Positions 7,001 through 7,663 of a DNA stretch of 7,663 nucleotides are shown one piece after another. A program made the position numbers and the translations under genes. The DNA comes from Chloroflexota bacterium (GTDB lineage: Bacteria; Chloroflexota; Limnocylindria; Limnocylindrales; CSP1-4), in contig JAJYXX010000122.1 in NCBI GenBank assembly GCA_021801545.1, forward strand, positions 1 to 7,663, written 5' to 3'. Below the pieces are notes generated by a model that saw only the letters and a program-made list of their open reading frames with translations, was not told where the DNA came from and made no database searches. Every line of letters starts with the position of its first letter. The first letter of the stretch is position 1.

Positions 7001-7137
7001 TCGCCGTAGCCGATCGCTCGGCCGTCCGCGTTTACCACCTGGAGGTCGGGCTGGCCGACCTCGTGGAGCCGGAGCTCGCCGCGGATCTTGACGGCGCCAA
7101 AGCCCAGCTCGGTGGCCGCCGCGGTGAGGAACGTCAC
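4069..7137 (-). CDS. Single-chain type ISP/IIG-like restriction-modification enzyme (N6-adenine MTase plus nuclease)
   Basis: A 1022-aa enzyme predicted to cut unmodified DNA and methylate adenine in its own target. Regions in order: a PD-(D/E)xK-like nuclease motif, GQPDLQVV with PD at 30-31 and ETK at 46-48; a helical connector with DTYAQTLVYALFLAR (191-205); the methyltransferase core with YYTPRPLVDYLI (300-311), motif I LLDPAVGTGTF (335-345), GFELLPAPYTIAHVKLAL (380-397) and catalytic NPPW (461-464); then a long C-terminal specificity region ending LDFTGRP near 1010. No helicase motifs are seen, unlike LlaGI/LlaBIII type ISP enzymes of about 1500 aa or more, so it behaves more like type IIG. 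GTG 7137 is the first possible start because an in-frame TGA lies at 7153-7155; it overlaps the kinase stop as GTGA and lacks a well-placed Shine-Dalgarno (GAGGAG is 18 bases away). The family's usual TEHxYR N-terminal segment is absent, so the 5' end may be trimmed. Confidence 0.87.
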   Translation of the reverse strand: MTFLTAAATELGFGAVKIRGELRLHEVGQPDLQVVNADGRAIGYGETKPIGSAADFARVLESEQVDRYRRSLENLLVTDFLRFTLFRPAAGRMDVTLVETAGRLAAGSHAVSAAQLTQLSGLLSAFFSATAPAATTAEQLADGLARRTTLLRDAIRELLGPTAEQGEPLRRLWDFYRRSLMSDMEADDFADTYAQTLVYALFLARLEGGPATDLDAAWKALPADAPILRSAIEPLRAAGKLPDALSVWLVDALHLLASVPDAVISSIGHPSAGMPDPILYFYEHFLAAYDKVERIRRGVYYTPRPLVDYLIRAVDDSLKRDFRKAAGLGDQGVSLLDPAVGTGTFVLAAAQQAVGNVASVLGSGAVRAVLEEQVLRNFYGFELLPAPYTIAHVKLALFARDHHVSFANKRAQIYLTNTLGDPVARADDGGLLAFFVPGLIEEAAAAERVKSDERILVIIGNPPWSATSHNKQPEIERLFAAWKTVDGRPIEDARIALNDDYLKFLRWAVWKLLEQPGAAGQGIVAFVTNHGFINGRIHRGVRKALLDAFDEIYVFNLQGNQRLWVKGVKDEKVFPDVQQGVALSVLIRRPGAHAGPATVHYREMRGTRPAKYAAAQAARLAGTDWQTLKPEAPFYSFAPASVDDRYDSWPSIPEIFPVGVSGVQTQRDDLLSDFDEASLAPRIRTLTDVSIPAADVVERLAVPENANWTVESRRRGFAAFDQARIVPWLYRLFDRRLLYWDPAMMGRARESVMRHLLPEPFGANGAHRLALVVERAGAKPVSALATVTRGIACAHVTGNWVHVYPLDFAESAGEDTLLPTSEWRENLEPKLAAQLAGAYGRRPTVEEVAWYALGTLSAAVYRERFAAELAVDHPRVPFPASPGVFDKMGGLGQQLGRVHLLEAPVDAEIRYVGEGNDRVETIRRDPDSGEVWINATQRFTGVTAEAWAWGLGFRPLEHFLTNRKGRRLDLAQIENFQRAIHAVRESIRLGPKLDATLAAILSDPLDFTGRPNGGFAQAGTSS

Positions 7138-7663
7138 GGGCCCGCGCGATTCTCACTCCTCGGACGCTCGAGTGCGTCGCGGACCGCCCGGGCGAGGGCA
7201 TCGGCGGTGAACGGTTTGGGCAGATAGGCGATGTCGGGGGCGAGGCTGTCCGAGCGGCCGATATGGCTCTCCGCGTAGCCGGACATGTACAGGACGCGCA
7301 GGTCCGGTCGCTCGGCCGTCAGGCGCGCAGCGAGCTCGGGGCCGCTGACGCGCGGCATGACGACGTCGGTCAGGAGCAGCTCGATCGGGCCCGGACGGGC
7401 GGCCGCGAGCCCAAGCGCCGTCTCGGCGTCAGGCGCCTCGAGGACGGTGTAGCCGCGCTCGGCCAGGACCCGGGCGGCGAAGGTGCGCACGGCCGCGTCG
7501 TCCTCGACGAGCAGGACCGTCTCGGAGCCGGCGGCGGCCAGGCGGGGTGCGGTCTCGGCGAGCGGCTCGGCCGCCGCCTCGACTCGGGGCAGGTAGATCT
7601 TGAAGCTCGTGCCCGCGCCGGGCTCGCTGTAGACCTCGATCGATCCGCCCGACTGCTTGACGA
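7134..7663 (-). CDS. Hybrid sensor histidine kinase, C-terminal end (5' partial)
   Basis: The frame is open to the right edge of the window, so the N-terminus, sensor part and phospho-acceptor histidine are outside. The visible part begins with the end of a GHKL ATPase domain (KQSGGSIEVYSEPGAGTSF, containing the G2 box, then KIYLP), an alanine-rich linker, and a receiver domain: VLLVEDD acidic pair, LLLTDVVMP with the phospho-accepting Asp at 7365-7367, YMSGY, and YLPKPF with the conserved Lys. Such proteins pass phosphate from the kinase His to their own receiver in signalling. A start at 7490 would begin inside the receiver and cut off its acidic pair, so the open reading is correct. The stop overlaps the start of the restriction-modification gene. 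Its signal cannot be inferred from here. Confidence 0.88.
   Translation of the reverse strand, partial: VKQSGGSIEVYSEPGAGTSFKIYLPRVEAAAEPLAETAPRLAAAGSETVLLVEDDAAVRTFAARVLAERGYTVLEAPDAETALGLAAARPGPIELLLTDVVMPRVSGPELAARLTAERPDLRVLYMSGYAESHIGRSDSLAPDIAYLPKPFTADALARAVRDALERPRSENRAGP

Noticed and set aside
5006..7201. Long - strand reading frame of 731 codons
   Set aside because: Arginine/proline/alanine-rich out-of-frame reading of the same restriction-modification gene, with no motifs.
5338..7227. Long + strand reading frame of 629 codons opposite the restriction-modification gene
   Set aside because: Its sequence is rich in R, E, G, V and D, with no recognisable domain, as expected of the antisense frame of a GC-rich gene; the - strand frame has clear methyltransferase motifs.
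7134..7490. Stand-alone response regulator starting at 7490
   Set aside because: The frame stays open to the window edge and the upstream part encodes the receiver's acidic pair and a histidine-kinase ATPase end, so this is the tail of a hybrid kinase.

Overview
This is a GC-rich bacterial window. Two ordinary chromosomal genes lie at its edges, and a compact block of defence-type genes lies between them. The left edge is the C-terminus of a class II (adenosylcobalamin-dependent) ribonucleotide reductase. The right edge is the C-terminus of a hybrid sensor histidine kinase (end of the GHKL ATPase domain followed by a receiver domain). Base composition and these genes fit a high-GC phylum such as Actinomycetota or Chloroflexota, but the sequence alone does not decide between them.

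Left module, + strand, 203-3175: three tightly overlapping genes form an apparent operon. They encode a DNA methyltransferase (motif I DPWNGSGTT, then a long insert, then TSPPY), a DUF262 (ParB-like/GmrS-like) protein with DGQQR but no recognisable HNH/DUF1524 half, and a small protein with a HEPN-type R-x4-H motif (RNFYAH). Methyltransferase and DUF262 genes overlap by about 11 bp; DUF262 and HEPN genes overlap by 4 bp (TTGA). All three seem to start at GTG or TTG. The likely reading is a modification enzyme, a DNA- or nucleotide-responsive sensor, and an RNase effector working together. This is the strongest candidate in the window for a little-described defence system.

Middle, 3176-3455: a 280-bp gap between convergent gene sets. 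It holds a nested inverted repeat just after the HEPN gene and three exact-period 23-bp direct repeats, each starting GGTGGCCA. I see no convincing gene there.

Right module, - strand, 7137 down to 3456: a 1022-aa single-chain restriction-modification enzyme of the type ISP/IIG kind (N-terminal PD...ETK nuclease motif, adenine methyltransferase core with DPAVGTGTF and NPPW, C-terminal specificity region, no helicase). It is followed by a DUF4160-DUF2442 gene pair that resembles a toxin-antitoxin-like cassette. The restriction-modification start overlaps the hybrid kinase stop by 4 bp (GTGA), and the protein seems to lack the usual extreme N-terminus of its family. Together the window looks like a roughly 7-kb defence island between two chromosomal genes, with two modification-based modules pointing at each other.
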